From Nitrososphaerota archaeon (GTDB lineage Archaea; Thermoproteota; Nitrososphaeria; Nitrososphaerales; UBA57), in NCBI GenBank assembly GCA_022572285.1, contig JACZWF010000080.1:1-7293 (forward strand): a DNA stretch of 7,293 bases, read 5' to 3'. Position 1 is the stretch's first letter. Every line of letters starts with the position of its first letter. A model generated the notes under the pieces. It ran no database searches. It saw only the letters and a list, made by a program, of their open reading frames with translations, and had not been told where the DNA came from. The position numbers and the translations under genes were made by a program. Shown here one piece after another: positions 1-6,660 of the stretch.

Positions 1-96
1 AAGGGCCCCTCGAAGCTCGTTCAATTCATTCCGATCGACAAAAATCGGCTGATTAGAGTTGGCGACTATCGCTGCGTCTGGACCTTCACTGGTCAT
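1..96 (-). CDS. Hypothetical protein, N-terminal 32 residues (cut by window edge)
   Basis: A leftward reading frame opens with ATG at 96-94 and runs off the left edge after exactly 32 codons, starting MTSEGPDAAIVAN and continuing QPIFVDRNELNEL. An in-frame TAA lies 12 bases upstream, so this ATG is the first possible start. There is no clear Shine-Dalgarno sequence. A TATA-like box centred about 32 bases upstream would instead give a nearly leaderless mRNA, which is common in archaea. The fragment has no transmembrane stretch or recognisable motif, and I cannot assign a family. It follows two other small leftward genes, 124 bases after the coiled-coil gene, so it may have its own promoter. 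Confidence 0.5.
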   Translation of the reverse strand, partial: MTSEGPDAAIVANSNQPIFVDRNELNELRGAL

Positions 97-122
97 CGTA
101 CGTCTTTAGAATCTGAAGCCTA

Positions 123-133
123 GGATATAATCC
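123..133 (-). promoter_or_regulatory. Possible TATA box for the leftward gene at 96
   Basis: On the minus strand this reads GGATTATATCC, an AT-rich core resembling the archaeal TATA element. Its centre is about 32 bases before the ATG at 96. With the usual spacing of roughly 25 bases from TATA to transcription start, the mRNA would begin only a few bases before the start codon. No BRE could be judged with confidence, so this is a positional inference. Confidence 0.35.
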
Positions 134-220
134 ATGTGGGCTATACTTCCATAGCTCAAATCCGGTCATGAAGTTAATTGATGTATCGATAATCTCGGAT
201 CTTTCAGAGGCTCGGAACCT

Positions 221-535
221 CTAACGACTATAGTCCATCAGTTTCCGCATCGTGGAGAGCTCGCTTTGGATGGCCGTTATCTGTGACTTTAGAGCCTGAA
301 TCTTCTTTTCTCGCGTTTCTAATTGAGTCTCTAGCTTGGTGAATTTTGATCTATTTAGTTCTCGTGATCCAACCTTCCATTTGGCGAACTCGCCTTCCAT
401 TTTGGCTACCTCTTTAGCAGGGACAGCATCGGTAAGGAGTCGGTTGAGATTCTTTACCTTTTTCTTCAGCCCCTCCAGCTCAGTTTCGACTGAGTTTGAT
501 CTTCCTGTGGTTGTCGTCAACTCACTTTCCTCCAT
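221..535 (-). CDS. Small coiled-coil protein, 104 aa, function unknown
   Basis: The product is 104 residues and almost entirely charged and helical. After a Thr-rich N-terminus (TTTTG around residues 7-11) there are two heptad-like stretches, at about 18-36 (ELEGLKKKVKNLNRLL) and 62-98 (FTKLETQLETREKKIQALK and onward). Hydrophobic residues recur every three to four positions, so a coiled coil is likely. There is no signal peptide, membrane segment or catalytic motif. The ATG at 535 is supported by GGGAG at 545-541, five bases upstream. It lies 63 bases downstream of the small zinc-motif gene on the same strand and could be cotranscribed with it. I do not recognise a family; a structural or partner-binding role is the most that can be inferred. 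Confidence 0.75.
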   Translation of the reverse strand: MEESELTTTTGRSNSVETELEGLKKKVKNLNRLLTDAVPAKEVAKMEGEFAKWKVGSRELNRSKFTKLETQLETREKKIQALKSQITAIQSELSTMRKLMDYSR

Positions 536-571
536 TACATCTCCCGAAGATCTCCTTTTCAGCCCGCGCGC

Positions 572-587
572 GCACCTAGACAGGTGC
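572..587. repeat. Short inverted repeat between the two small genes
   Basis: GCACCT and AGGTGC form perfect 6-bp arms around the loop AGAC, next to a GC-alternating tract (GCGCGCGC). It lies in the 63-base gap between the leftward genes at 796-599 and 535-221. No T-run follows on either strand, so it is not a convincing terminator. An operator or an mRNA 5'-leader hairpin is possible, but there is no direct support. Confidence 0.3.
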
Positions 588-598
588 TCGATATTAAC

Positions 599-796
599 CT
601 AAACATCATAAGACTCTTCGTAGAGCCCAAGATTGGTTGAAAGGCACTCCTGATGTACCCATCCTGGCCGTATGAGCCTGCCTTTGCTGATTCCCTCAGT
701 CCAATAGGCAATTCTTTGACCCTCTACCTGTTCGTTTGTTATCTTTTTGTTACACATAGGACAGGGGGCGTCCTGAATCTCAGAATGGTCTCCCAT
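599..796 (-). CDS. Small putative zinc-binding protein, 65 aa
   Basis: The 65-residue product has a Cys pair in PCPMC (C12, C15) and a second pair in WVHQEC (H48, C51). This CxxC-x32-HxxC arrangement suits a single structural zinc site of zinc-ribbon or treble-clef type. Between the pairs are basic and aromatic residues (GRLIRPGW), as seen in small nucleic-acid- or protein-binding modules. The spacing does not let me name a family. The start is ATG at 796; upstream there is only a purine-rich stretch (GGAAGAAGGAAA), too distant for a classical ribosome site. It is the first gene of a leftward group of three and is divergent from the M50 protease gene, with 104 bases between their start codons. 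A regulatory or adaptor role is only a guess. Confidence 0.65.
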   Translation of the reverse strand: MGDHSEIQDAPCPMCNKKITNEQVEGQRIAYWTEGISKGRLIRPGWVHQECLSTNLGLYEESYDV

Positions 797-860
797 TAGC
801 TTCGATTTCCTTCTTCCCGCTAATACTTAGATGTTACCGCAGCACAAACTAAGGCAATCC

Positions 861-869
861 CTTTTTATC
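861..869 (+). promoter_or_regulatory. Putative TATA box for the M50 protease gene
   Basis: The T/A-rich run CTTTTTATC is centred about 35 bases before the ATG at 901. Archaeal spacing would put the transcription start near 890, giving a leader of about 10 bases. This matters for start choice, because the in-frame TTG at 877 would then lie upstream of the mRNA start. It is judged by eye only. Confidence 0.4.
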
Positions 870-900
870 TTCTATTTTGTACGTCTCTTCTGAAGCTCCG

Positions 901-2151
901 ATGGAAGAAGACCCAACAACATCACAAAAGTGGATAGAGTTTCGATTCCCATTCTTGATGGTTAGAACCAAGCGAGGCCTCAATGCCATGGACAGGCTCT
1001 CACGGTTTGGCGTATTCAAGGTGGCAGGTTGGGTTTCCCTCATTCTCTTTCCTATTCTAGCATCATTTACAATCTTCATACTCTTGCTATCAGTGTCAGC
1101 CTTTCTCGTTAGTGCTCCAATTCGTGAGGTGGCACGAGAGATCGGCCCGGCTGGCAATCTTCTCATTCCCGGTCTGAATCCGTTTCTGCCACTTCTATAT
1201 GGTTGGATAGGTATTTTTGTTGGTATCGTAGTGCATGAGGGCGCACATGGAGTTATGGCAAGAGCCCTCAATATACCTGTAAAATCTGCGGGGCTCCTGC
1301 TATTAGCAATCATCCCTGTCGGGGCTTTTGTGGAAGTCGACGACAAAACAATGGAGAAGGCTCCATTCAGAAATACAGGTCGCATACTAGCGTCGGGCTC
1401 AGGCAGCAATATGGTCGTTGGCTTTGTGTCCCTCCTCTTAATGTTACTCGTCGTCAGTTCAATGAGGCCGATAGGAGTAGGGGCCCCCATAGGACAAGTC
1501 TTTGATGACCTTCCGGCTGCTGAAGCAGGGATCATGCCAGGAGATCTGATACTCTCTATCAACGACGTGAGTACTTCAAACCAGGAATTTTTAGGGATTG
1601 AGCTTTCAACCCACTCTCCCGGTGAGAGAGTGATAGTAACCGTCCAACGGAGAGCTGAGACTCTGGATTTCACGGTGATTCTTGCAGAACATCCTCAAGA
1701 TCCATCCCTCGCGTTTCTTGGAGTCGGTTCCCTTCCAGTGAGCCCCGATCTCATTTTGGATCAGTATCAAAGTGCATTGTCCCTTTCCCCTCGCGTGATG
1801 CTCTATTTGTTTACCCTTCCGACAGGGCCATCCAACCTGCAGCTTCTCGTGCCTTTCTCTGATACGATGCATGTTTTCTATACTTCAAGTATCGGAGAGC
1901 TGTACAGGCCTTTAGCCAACCTATTCTTTTGGATTTGGTTCATCAATTTCAACCTCGGAATCTTTAATGCGTTACCAATTTTTCCGCTCGATGGAGGACA
2001 AGCATTTCGCGGAGGTCTGAGGGCGGCAGTTGGAAGCAGGATCGGTGAGAATCCTGTTAAATGGATCACAGGTGCGGTATCTCTTGGGCTAGTTCTATTA
2101 ATCCTCTCGATGTTCATTATCCCATATGCTGGTATACTTTTGCCCTCCTGA
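901..2151 (+). CDS. Site-2-protease-type M50 membrane metalloprotease with PDZ domain
   Basis: This is a 416-residue multi-pass membrane protein. The zinc motif HEGAH (H112, E113, H116) lies in a hydrophobic helix, and the third-ligand motif NALPIFPLDGG (N356, P359, D364) lies in a late one, the paired signatures of M50/S2P intramembrane proteases. Hydrophobic segments fall at about 41-70, 97-119, 125-140, 165-190, 337-362 and 385-412. A PDZ domain occupies about 194-275 (GAPIGQV, then AAEAGIMPGDLILSINDV), between the two catalytic halves as in RseP-like proteins. Such enzymes cut transmembrane substrates within the bilayer, often regulators or signal-peptide remnants; the substrate here is unknown. 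I chose ATG 901 over an in-frame TTG at 877 because of the TATA-like box at 861-869. The conserved PFLMVRTKRGL segment is kept. The 3' end overlaps the methyltransferase gene by 26 bases. Confidence 0.92.
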   Translation: MEEDPTTSQKWIEFRFPFLMVRTKRGLNAMDRLSRFGVFKVAGWVSLILFPILASFTIFILLLSVSAFLVSAPIREVAREIGPAGNLLIPGLNPFLPLLYGWIGIFVGIVVHEGAHGVMARALNIPVKSAGLLLLAIIPVGAFVEVDDKTMEKAPFRNTGRILASGSGSNMVVGFVSLLLMLLVVSSMRPIGVGAPIGQVFDDLPAAEAGIMPGDLILSINDVSTSNQEFLGIELSTHSPGERVIVTVQRRAETLDFTVILAEHPQDPSLAFLGVGSLPVSPDLILDQYQSALSLSPRVMLYLFTLPTGPSNLQLLVPFSDTMHVFYTSSIGELYRPLANLFFWIWFINFNLGIFNALPIFPLDGGQAFRGGLRAAVGSRIGENPVKWITGAVSLGLVLLILSMFIIPYAGILLPS

Positions 2152-3064
2152 AGGTGGCCTATCTCAGAGTACCTTCTTAGGTGATGTCCCTATAAGCAAC
2201 TCGCCATATTTCGAGACCAACGCTGGAAAGAGTGCAAAGATCCAGCTTTATCATGAAGACTGTATAAGCGGTTTGAGGAGTCGTATCAAGCCAGGTAGTA
2301 TAGATGTCATAATCACGTCCCCACCATACAATATAGGAGCAAAATATGGCAGGTATCGGGACAATCTGCCAGAAGAGGAGTACCTGAGTTGGATGGATCA
2401 GGTAGTTCAGGAGCTCAAGAGGGTTATGCATCCGAAGAGCTCATTCTTTCTCAACATGGGGGGAAAACCGACGAATCCTTGGCTACCTCTTGATGTAGCT
2501 CGAAGAGTCAGGAAGCATCTTACTCTTCAGAACACCATTCACTGGGTGAAGTCGATAGCCATCCGACGAGAGGATGTTGGAGAAGCTGTAGCCATCACTG
2601 ACGATATTGCTGTTGGACATTACAAACCAATCATTGGCGAGAGATTTCTAAATGATTGTCACGAATATATCTTCCACTTCACGATGGATGGTACTGTAAG
2701 GCTGGACAGACTTTCGATTGGAATTCCATACCAGGATAAATCCAACATTCGGCGTTGGTCCCCAAAACGAGATAAACGGTGTGGCGGAAACACATGGTTC
2801 ATACCATACGAGACAATCTCGAATCGAGAAAAACAAAGACCTCACCCATCTTCATATCCAATACGTCTTCCCGAAATGTGTCTTCGGCTGCACGGTTTAG
2901 ATCAAACGAACATGGTTCTCGACCCATTCATAGGGATTGGATCAACAGCGGTTGCTTGCTTGAAATTGGGGATCTCATGTATAGGGTTTGAAATCGATGA
3001 TAACTATCTCGGCGTTTCGAGCGAACGAATCAAGAAAGTAAATCTTGAACAAAGTAAACATTGA
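2126..3064 (+). CDS. Site-specific DNA amino-methyltransferase, beta class (probably N4-cytosine)
   Basis: The product is 312 residues. The catalytic motif IV, TSPPYN (64-69), comes first, and the AdoMet-binding motif I, VLDPFIGIGST (D266-T274), comes near the C-terminus, followed by the motif-II-like GFEIDDNYL. The order IV then I marks the beta class, in which the target-recognition region lies between, here about 150-245 including GNTWFIPYETI and RPHPSSYPIRLPE. SPPY is the usual form in N4-cytosine enzymes, though some N6-adenine enzymes also carry it, so the modified base is inferred. Features of the middle region remind me of archaeal CTAG-type methylases, but that is a memory-level resemblance. 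No restriction endonuclease gene is adjacent, so it looks like an orphan methylase. ATG 2126 is the only standard start before the conserved core (which begins at KIQLYHEDC). It gives a ~40-residue leader and overlaps the protease gene by 26 bases, with no clear ribosome site. Confidence 0.9.
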   Translation: MLVYFCPPEGGLSQSTFLGDVPISNSPYFETNAGKSAKIQLYHEDCISGLRSRIKPGSIDVIITSPPYNIGAKYGRYRDNLPEEEYLSWMDQVVQELKRVMHPKSSFFLNMGGKPTNPWLPLDVARRVRKHLTLQNTIHWVKSIAIRREDVGEAVAITDDIAVGHYKPIIGERFLNDCHEYIFHFTMDGTVRLDRLSIGIPYQDKSNIRRWSPKRDKRCGGNTWFIPYETISNREKQRPHPSSYPIRLPEMCLRLHGLDQTNMVLDPFIGIGSTAVACLKLGISCIGFEIDDNYLGVSSERIKKVNLEQSKH

Positions 3065-3078
3065 TTATATCGAACTCC

Positions 3079-4209
3079 TCAAAGGCTTTTTGCTATTTCA
3101 AGCTTCTCAGGGAGATATTTATCCACTATCGTCGTAAGTCCAAACTTGCTGAAGGCCTCCAACTCACATTTCCTCTTTATCTTCAGGAAGGTGTCCAGTT
3201 CCCTCGGCCAAATCCCTTTCTGGTACCTGGGATCTGCTTTTAGATCATGTACCCGTTTTATGTCCACCTCGTTCATGGGAATTGTGGGCAAGTTGTATTT
3301 CGCGATATCCGACGCCCAAATCCCAATCCACTTTCCTGAAGGAACTGTCAGATCTCGGAGATGTGCCGCCCGAGCTGAGCCTGAAATAATCACCATTGCG
3401 ATATGCTCGCCATATACATCCCCGTCCGTCATTATGTATACTGGCAGATTCAATTCGTCGTGTAACCTTCGGAGCATGTATCTCGTCGCCCTCGGAGGCT
3501 GCCCGGCGGTGTCAACGATGATGGCTTTGAATCTCTCGTGGACCTTTTCCTCAACGAACCTCGTAAACAATCCTCCCTTTTCGACAGCGATTACCATCTC
3601 AGCTGACGTGTCAACGAATTCGGCCGAGCTGAGACTAGGTCCGATAAGATAACCGTCTGGGTGGGAGGAAAGATTTAGCCTCTTTCCCTCATATCCCCGA
3701 ACGGTATATTCTATGTCGAGATCCCCGAATATCGCGGATCTCTCCTCGGGGTAAATGTTAAGTTCTTCCCTCGCTCTTGAGATAACAGTTTCGAGATCTG
3801 TAATAATACTATCTGATTCTGACTGATCATCGAATTCAATGTCATATGCCTGTGATGAGTAGTAGACATCACGCAAAGTAGATGTCTTCTCCTGTCCGAC
3901 TAGCTGGGTCGCAAAAAATGCTAGCCAGGTTAGCTGAGTAAAGGGCCGAATATGCTTTATGTTGGAAGCAGAACGAGTAACTTTACGCGAGCCAAGTACA
4001 TACTGTTTGGCTTTAGCATCATAAACGATGTTCTTGACTGATCTACTCGGGAAGTCCATGCTGGGAAATTGATTGGAGTCTAAGCTATCGTACACCTTCT
4101 TGCCGAGTTCCTGGAGGATAGCCTTCAGTTCGACTTTTCGGTTACTAGATCTGTCCTTCGGTCCTCTTCTTTGTTTTGGCAATTTGCTCCACCTTGATTG
4201 CAAGTTCAT
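3079..4209 (-). CDS. top6A: DNA topoisomerase VI subunit A (Spo11-like)
   Basis: This is the DNA-cleaving subunit of the type IIB topoisomerase, an A2B2 enzyme that relaxes and decatenates DNA with ATP. In the 376-residue form the winged-helix motif STLRDVYYSSQAY carries the catalytic tyrosine (second Tyr, Y117). The Toprim domain shows the glutamate of AVEKGGLFTRF (E210) and the DGD pair of TDGDVYGEH (D262, D264). The C-terminus is typical (DKYLPEKLE). All catalytic residues are present. ATG 4209 has AAGGA at 4222-4218, eight bases upstream, and overlaps top6B by 65 bases. TTG 4182, preceded by AAGGTGGAG at 4195-4187, is a serious rival giving 367 residues. A farther start at 4284 would make 401 residues, long for the family. 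Its 3' end converges on the methyltransferase gene, 14 bases apart, with no obvious terminator. Confidence 0.96.
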   Translation of the reverse strand: MNLQSRWSKLPKQRRGPKDRSSNRKVELKAILQELGKKVYDSLDSNQFPSMDFPSRSVKNIVYDAKAKQYVLGSRKVTRSASNIKHIRPFTQLTWLAFFATQLVGQEKTSTLRDVYYSSQAYDIEFDDQSESDSIITDLETVISRAREELNIYPEERSAIFGDLDIEYTVRGYEGKRLNLSSHPDGYLIGPSLSSAEFVDTSAEMVIAVEKGGLFTRFVEEKVHERFKAIIVDTAGQPPRATRYMLRRLHDELNLPVYIMTDGDVYGEHIAMVIISGSARAAHLRDLTVPSGKWIGIWASDIAKYNLPTIPMNEVDIKRVHDLKADPRYQKGIWPRELDTFLKIKRKCELEAFSKFGLTTIVDKYLPEKLEIAKSL

Positions 4210-5728
4210 CGTCATAGTCCTTAATGAGCCCCTGGTACTTTGGAGGCCTCTTCGCCCCAGAAAGGGATTGTGAAAATTGGGCAATCAAAGGAAGGTACTT
4301 TCCATAAATATTCTTCCTTCGTTGCACGGCCTCAATCGACCCCTTTCTTGACAAGTAGCTTTTGAGTTGTCTGAGAGTTTCTCTCAGTCCATTCTTGAGC
4401 TCTTTTTCCAATTCAGGCCTTTCTGCAAGAAATTCCTTTCCAACCGACTTGTAAGGAATTTTTGTTGAGCATACGTGCGTGATGACAGCAAGGGGCGCCT
4501 CACGTGGAATATTATAGGCTCGTCGATCCAGGAGTTCGCTAACCACCTGCCCTGCCACATCACTTGCCTCGTCATAAAGCAGAGGAACCCTGTTGGCAAA
4601 TCTGTAAAGTCTAACCCCTTCCCCAATTACCTTTCCACCGTATGCGAGTGCAACCTCTACAATAAAGGGATATCCAGAATAGGCTGCTGGCGGTCTGATA
4701 GCTATTGAATAGAACTCAGGTTGAAGTTCACTCACAATCCCTGCTTTTAGGATTTCAGTTCCAAGCGGAGAAAGGCAGTTTGAATCCGGGGGTAAAAATC
4801 CATCGAATTGATGCATTGCATCAACCAACCTCACGGTCTCCTCGTTGCTAATCTTCCGCGGATCTGTTCTTAGATCAAATTTCGCAAATGTGAGAAAGTT
4901 CCGCGCCGTTTGTTTTCCTACCCTATGGAATTCATTCATCAGAAGCTTCGGAAAGGAACTCTCATCAGTTTGTTTCAATAGCCTCCTCATCGCCTCGAAA
5001 TCGAATCCGTGAGGGTGTGGTTTAGTCTCTATTGGTGCCTTTGGTACCGTTTTCGTAGTTTGGGGGAAATACCATAACCGTCCCTGTGGATCTATGAACG
5101 TGATCTCTGCGTATGGAGTCACCAAAGCAGTTTGTCTAAAATAGTCACGAATCTTTGCTGATGCACGGAAAAAATCTCCATGAAGAAGCATCTCTACTGA
5201 AGTCCCACTCGAGCCAACACCTCTCCTGGTACTCCTACTAAGTATGATTGGTTTGTTATTCTGAATATCAATCAGAAGCCGAAAGGTGTGAAACTCCCTC
5301 CCGTCGGTAGATGTGGTTATTGTCACCGGCTTGCTTGTCGTAATCTGGCCATAAAGAATTGCCATTGTCCCCCCCATTCCAAACATCCCCCTAGCTTGTT
5401 TCAGTCGGTACTTTGACCCGTAGAAGACTTTCCCAAAGGCATTGGGTGCTTGTCTTGGATCTATTCCATTACCGTTGTCTTGAACGGTGATCACATATGT
5501 CCTCGGATCTTGTTCATGACGCTCTTCTTCGCTATAACGAATCTTCACACTGATCTTTGGTAAAGTAGCAGTAGATTCACAAGCGTCAAGAGAATTCTCG
5601 ACCAATTCTCGCGTTGCTGTATAGAGTGCTTTCGCAGGATTGCTAAATCCAGCTAGATCCCTATTCCGGTAGAAGAACTCACTTGGAGATATCTCAGAAA
5701 AGGAGCTTTGATTATTACGATGGGCCAT
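4145..5728 (-). CDS. top6B: DNA topoisomerase VI subunit B (GHKL ATPase)
   Basis: This is the ATP-binding subunit that clamps and transports duplex DNA for the Top6A cleavage core. The 527-residue product begins with a GHKL fold: N-box RELVENSLDA (40-49, with catalytic Glu and Mg-binding Asn), G1 box DNGNGI (84-89), and G2 region GSKYRLKQARGMFGMGG (104-120). A helix-two-turn-helix-like segment (FLPPDSNCLSPLGTEILKAGI, split across about 315-340) follows, then the transducer domain with the conserved STKIPYKSVGKEF, whose lysines contact the nucleotide in the family. The length is normal. ATG 5728 was chosen because GGGAGG lies nine bases upstream; the longer TTG start at 5761 adds only a non-conserved tail. 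It overlaps the KH gene by 14 bases and top6A by 65, consistent with coupled synthesis of the two partners. Confidence 0.97.
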   Translation of the reverse strand: MAHRNNQSSFSEISPSEFFYRNRDLAGFSNPAKALYTATRELVENSLDACESTATLPKISVKIRYSEEERHEQDPRTYVITVQDNGNGIDPRQAPNAFGKVFYGSKYRLKQARGMFGMGGTMAILYGQITTSKPVTITTSTDGREFHTFRLLIDIQNNKPIILSRSTRRGVGSSGTSVEMLLHGDFFRASAKIRDYFRQTALVTPYAEITFIDPQGRLWYFPQTTKTVPKAPIETKPHPHGFDFEAMRRLLKQTDESSFPKLLMNEFHRVGKQTARNFLTFAKFDLRTDPRKISNEETVRLVDAMHQFDGFLPPDSNCLSPLGTEILKAGIVSELQPEFYSIAIRPPAAYSGYPFIVEVALAYGGKVIGEGVRLYRFANRVPLLYDEASDVAGQVVSELLDRRAYNIPREAPLAVITHVCSTKIPYKSVGKEFLAERPELEKELKNGLRETLRQLKSYLSRKGSIEAVQRRKNIYGKYLPLIAQFSQSLSGAKRPPKYQGLIKDYDDELAIKVEQIAKTKKRTEGQI

Positions 5729-6290
5729 GACTATTGTCCTCCCAGAGTTTGAGCCTATCAATTTTCGCCTGGGTTCTTCTCTTTTCTAGGAGATGATAGG
5801 CAACCTTGTGCGGCCCGCCGGACGCTAGGATATCCAGGGCGTCTTCCGCCAGTTTGACCTCATCGAGTCGACCTATGATTGCAATTGTGTGACCATAAAC
5901 GGATACTTCAGCATGAGTTAGTTCCTCGATTAACCGCCTCGCCCTGCCACGTTCTCCTATTATCCTGCCTTTTACCCTAGTCAGCGAATTGGACGATTTG
6001 CCTTGATAACTTCTCAGGTCCATTATGCTCAGCACCGTATCATCCATTTTCAGCCTGGCAGCCCTTTCCTGGGAGAATCCTCTAGCAATGGCATTTATTA
6101 CTTCAACAGCCTTCAGTGTCTCTGTCTCCAGAGTCTCGGTTAGACTCTCTATCGTTACCTCTCCCGTCCTACTATCCACTATCAATCTAATCTTGAATGT
6201 ATCCTCTAACCACTTCTTTGTCTCCCCTCCTTTACCAAGTATGGCACCTATTCGATCAGAAGGGACTCTTACTGTCTGCCTGAATCTCAT
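5715..6290 (-). CDS. Archaeal two-KH-domain RNA-binding protein (Dim2/Pno1-like)
   Basis: The 191-residue protein has two KH domains. KH1 has the GKGG loop in RIGAILGKGGETKKWLE (loop at 19-22). KH2 has the GERG loop in KGRIIGERGRARRLIEEL (loop at 112-115). Archaeal proteins of this size and layout are homologues of eukaryotic Dim2/Pno1, which binds the 3' region of small-subunit rRNA during late maturation. The neighbouring RIO1 kinase acts at the same step, which supports that role here. The C-terminal tail is basic and helical (EKRRTQAKIDRLKLW). ATG 6290 is preferred, with GAGG at 6304-6301, ten bases upstream. An in-frame TTG at 6329 would lengthen the overlap with rio1. With ATG 6290, the gene overlaps rio1 by 35 bases and top6B by 14. 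Confidence 0.93.
   Translation of the reverse strand: MRFRQTVRVPSDRIGAILGKGGETKKWLEDTFKIRLIVDSRTGEVTIESLTETLETETLKAVEVINAIARGFSQERAARLKMDDTVLSIMDLRSYQGKSSNSLTRVKGRIIGERGRARRLIEELTHAEVSVYGHTIAIIGRLDEVKLAEDALDILASGGPHKVAYHLLEKRRTQAKIDRLKLWEDNSHGPS
5738..5743 (-). promoter_or_regulatory. Ribosome binding site for top6B
   Basis: GGGAGG on the minus strand, nine bases before the ATG at 5728 and inside the 3' end of the KH gene, is a strong match to the anti-Shine-Dalgarno end of 16S rRNA. It decides the top6B start over the upstream TTG at 5761 and suggests translation coupled to the preceding gene. Confidence 0.75.
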
Positions 6291-6660
6291 TGCCAGTGAT
6301 CCTCTTGAATAAGCGATCAACGCCTTCAACTGATACCTTTTGCTTAATGAAAAATCGATTCACATTGTTCAAGTCCCTAATCAAAAAATCTTGAGCTTGG
6401 GGGTGAGAAATATCCACGGCTGAAGCAAAATCGAATAGTACTAGCTCAGTTTTCCCCCTGAATATATTGTATTCGGAAAGGTCGGCGTGTACCAGCCCAG
6501 CCTGTCGATACAGTCTCTTTGCCAGAGTAACCACCTTACGATAATCGCTTCCGAAAGCTCTTTCGGCTAGTACCGGATAAGGTTTTCCATCACTCCCAAT
6601 GAACTCCATGATAAGGACATTCCTTTTGACAACCAGAGGAGAAGGCACGCGCGAAGATGG
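6256..6660 (-). pseudogene. rio1: RIO1-type serine kinase, C-terminal half only (5' end lost at a junction)
   Basis: About 135 codons match the hinge and C-lobe of RIO1 kinases. They begin near RVPSPLVVKRNVLIMEFIG and continue through the catalytic loop LVHADLSEYN (catalytic Asp codon at 6481-6483) and the metal-binding LFDFASAVD (Asp codon at 6430-6432). They end with the RIO1-typical SHPQAQDFLIRDLNNVNRFF. HADLSEYN favours RIO1 over RIO2. The whole N-lobe, with the ATP-binding STGKEA-type loop and lysine, is missing, since archaeal RIO1 proteins are about twice this long. The frame stays open to a GTG at 6687, but those residues (MSLRRHPTPPSS) lie antisense to a phage gene and look spurious. 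RIO1 promotes late 30S/40S subunit maturation and heads this operon. As shown it could not be active. It may be intact in the organism if the junction is an artefact. Confidence 0.85.
6635..6660. other. Junction between archaeal operon and foreign GC-rich DNA
   Basis: Leftward RIO1 similarity runs up to about base 6650, while rightward tape-measure-like sequence (EEKARAKMEELGVS) already reads from about 6636. The two homologies overlap across some 20 bases, so the exact break cannot be placed. GC content rises to its right. RIO1 is cut in mid-domain, showing that the two sides did not evolve as neighbours. Confidence 0.75.

Noticed and set aside
206..222. Hairpin AGAGG/CCTCT overlapping the stop codon of the coiled-coil gene as a terminator
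   Set aside because: The arms are only 5 bp and no T-run follows on the minus strand. Its GGTTCCGAGCC string recalls a tRNA T-arm, but no acceptor or anticodon stem could be built around it.
336..602. An 88-codon rightward frame opposite the coiled-coil gene
   Set aside because: It is Ser/Phe rich and mirrors the coiled-coil gene, which has its own ribosome site and a consistent heptad pattern.
849..1673. A 274-codon open frame antisense to the M50 protease gene
   Set aside because: It is rich in Ser, Thr, Arg and Pro, lacks any recognisable motif and lies opposite a gene with clear catalytic signatures, so it is a shadow frame.
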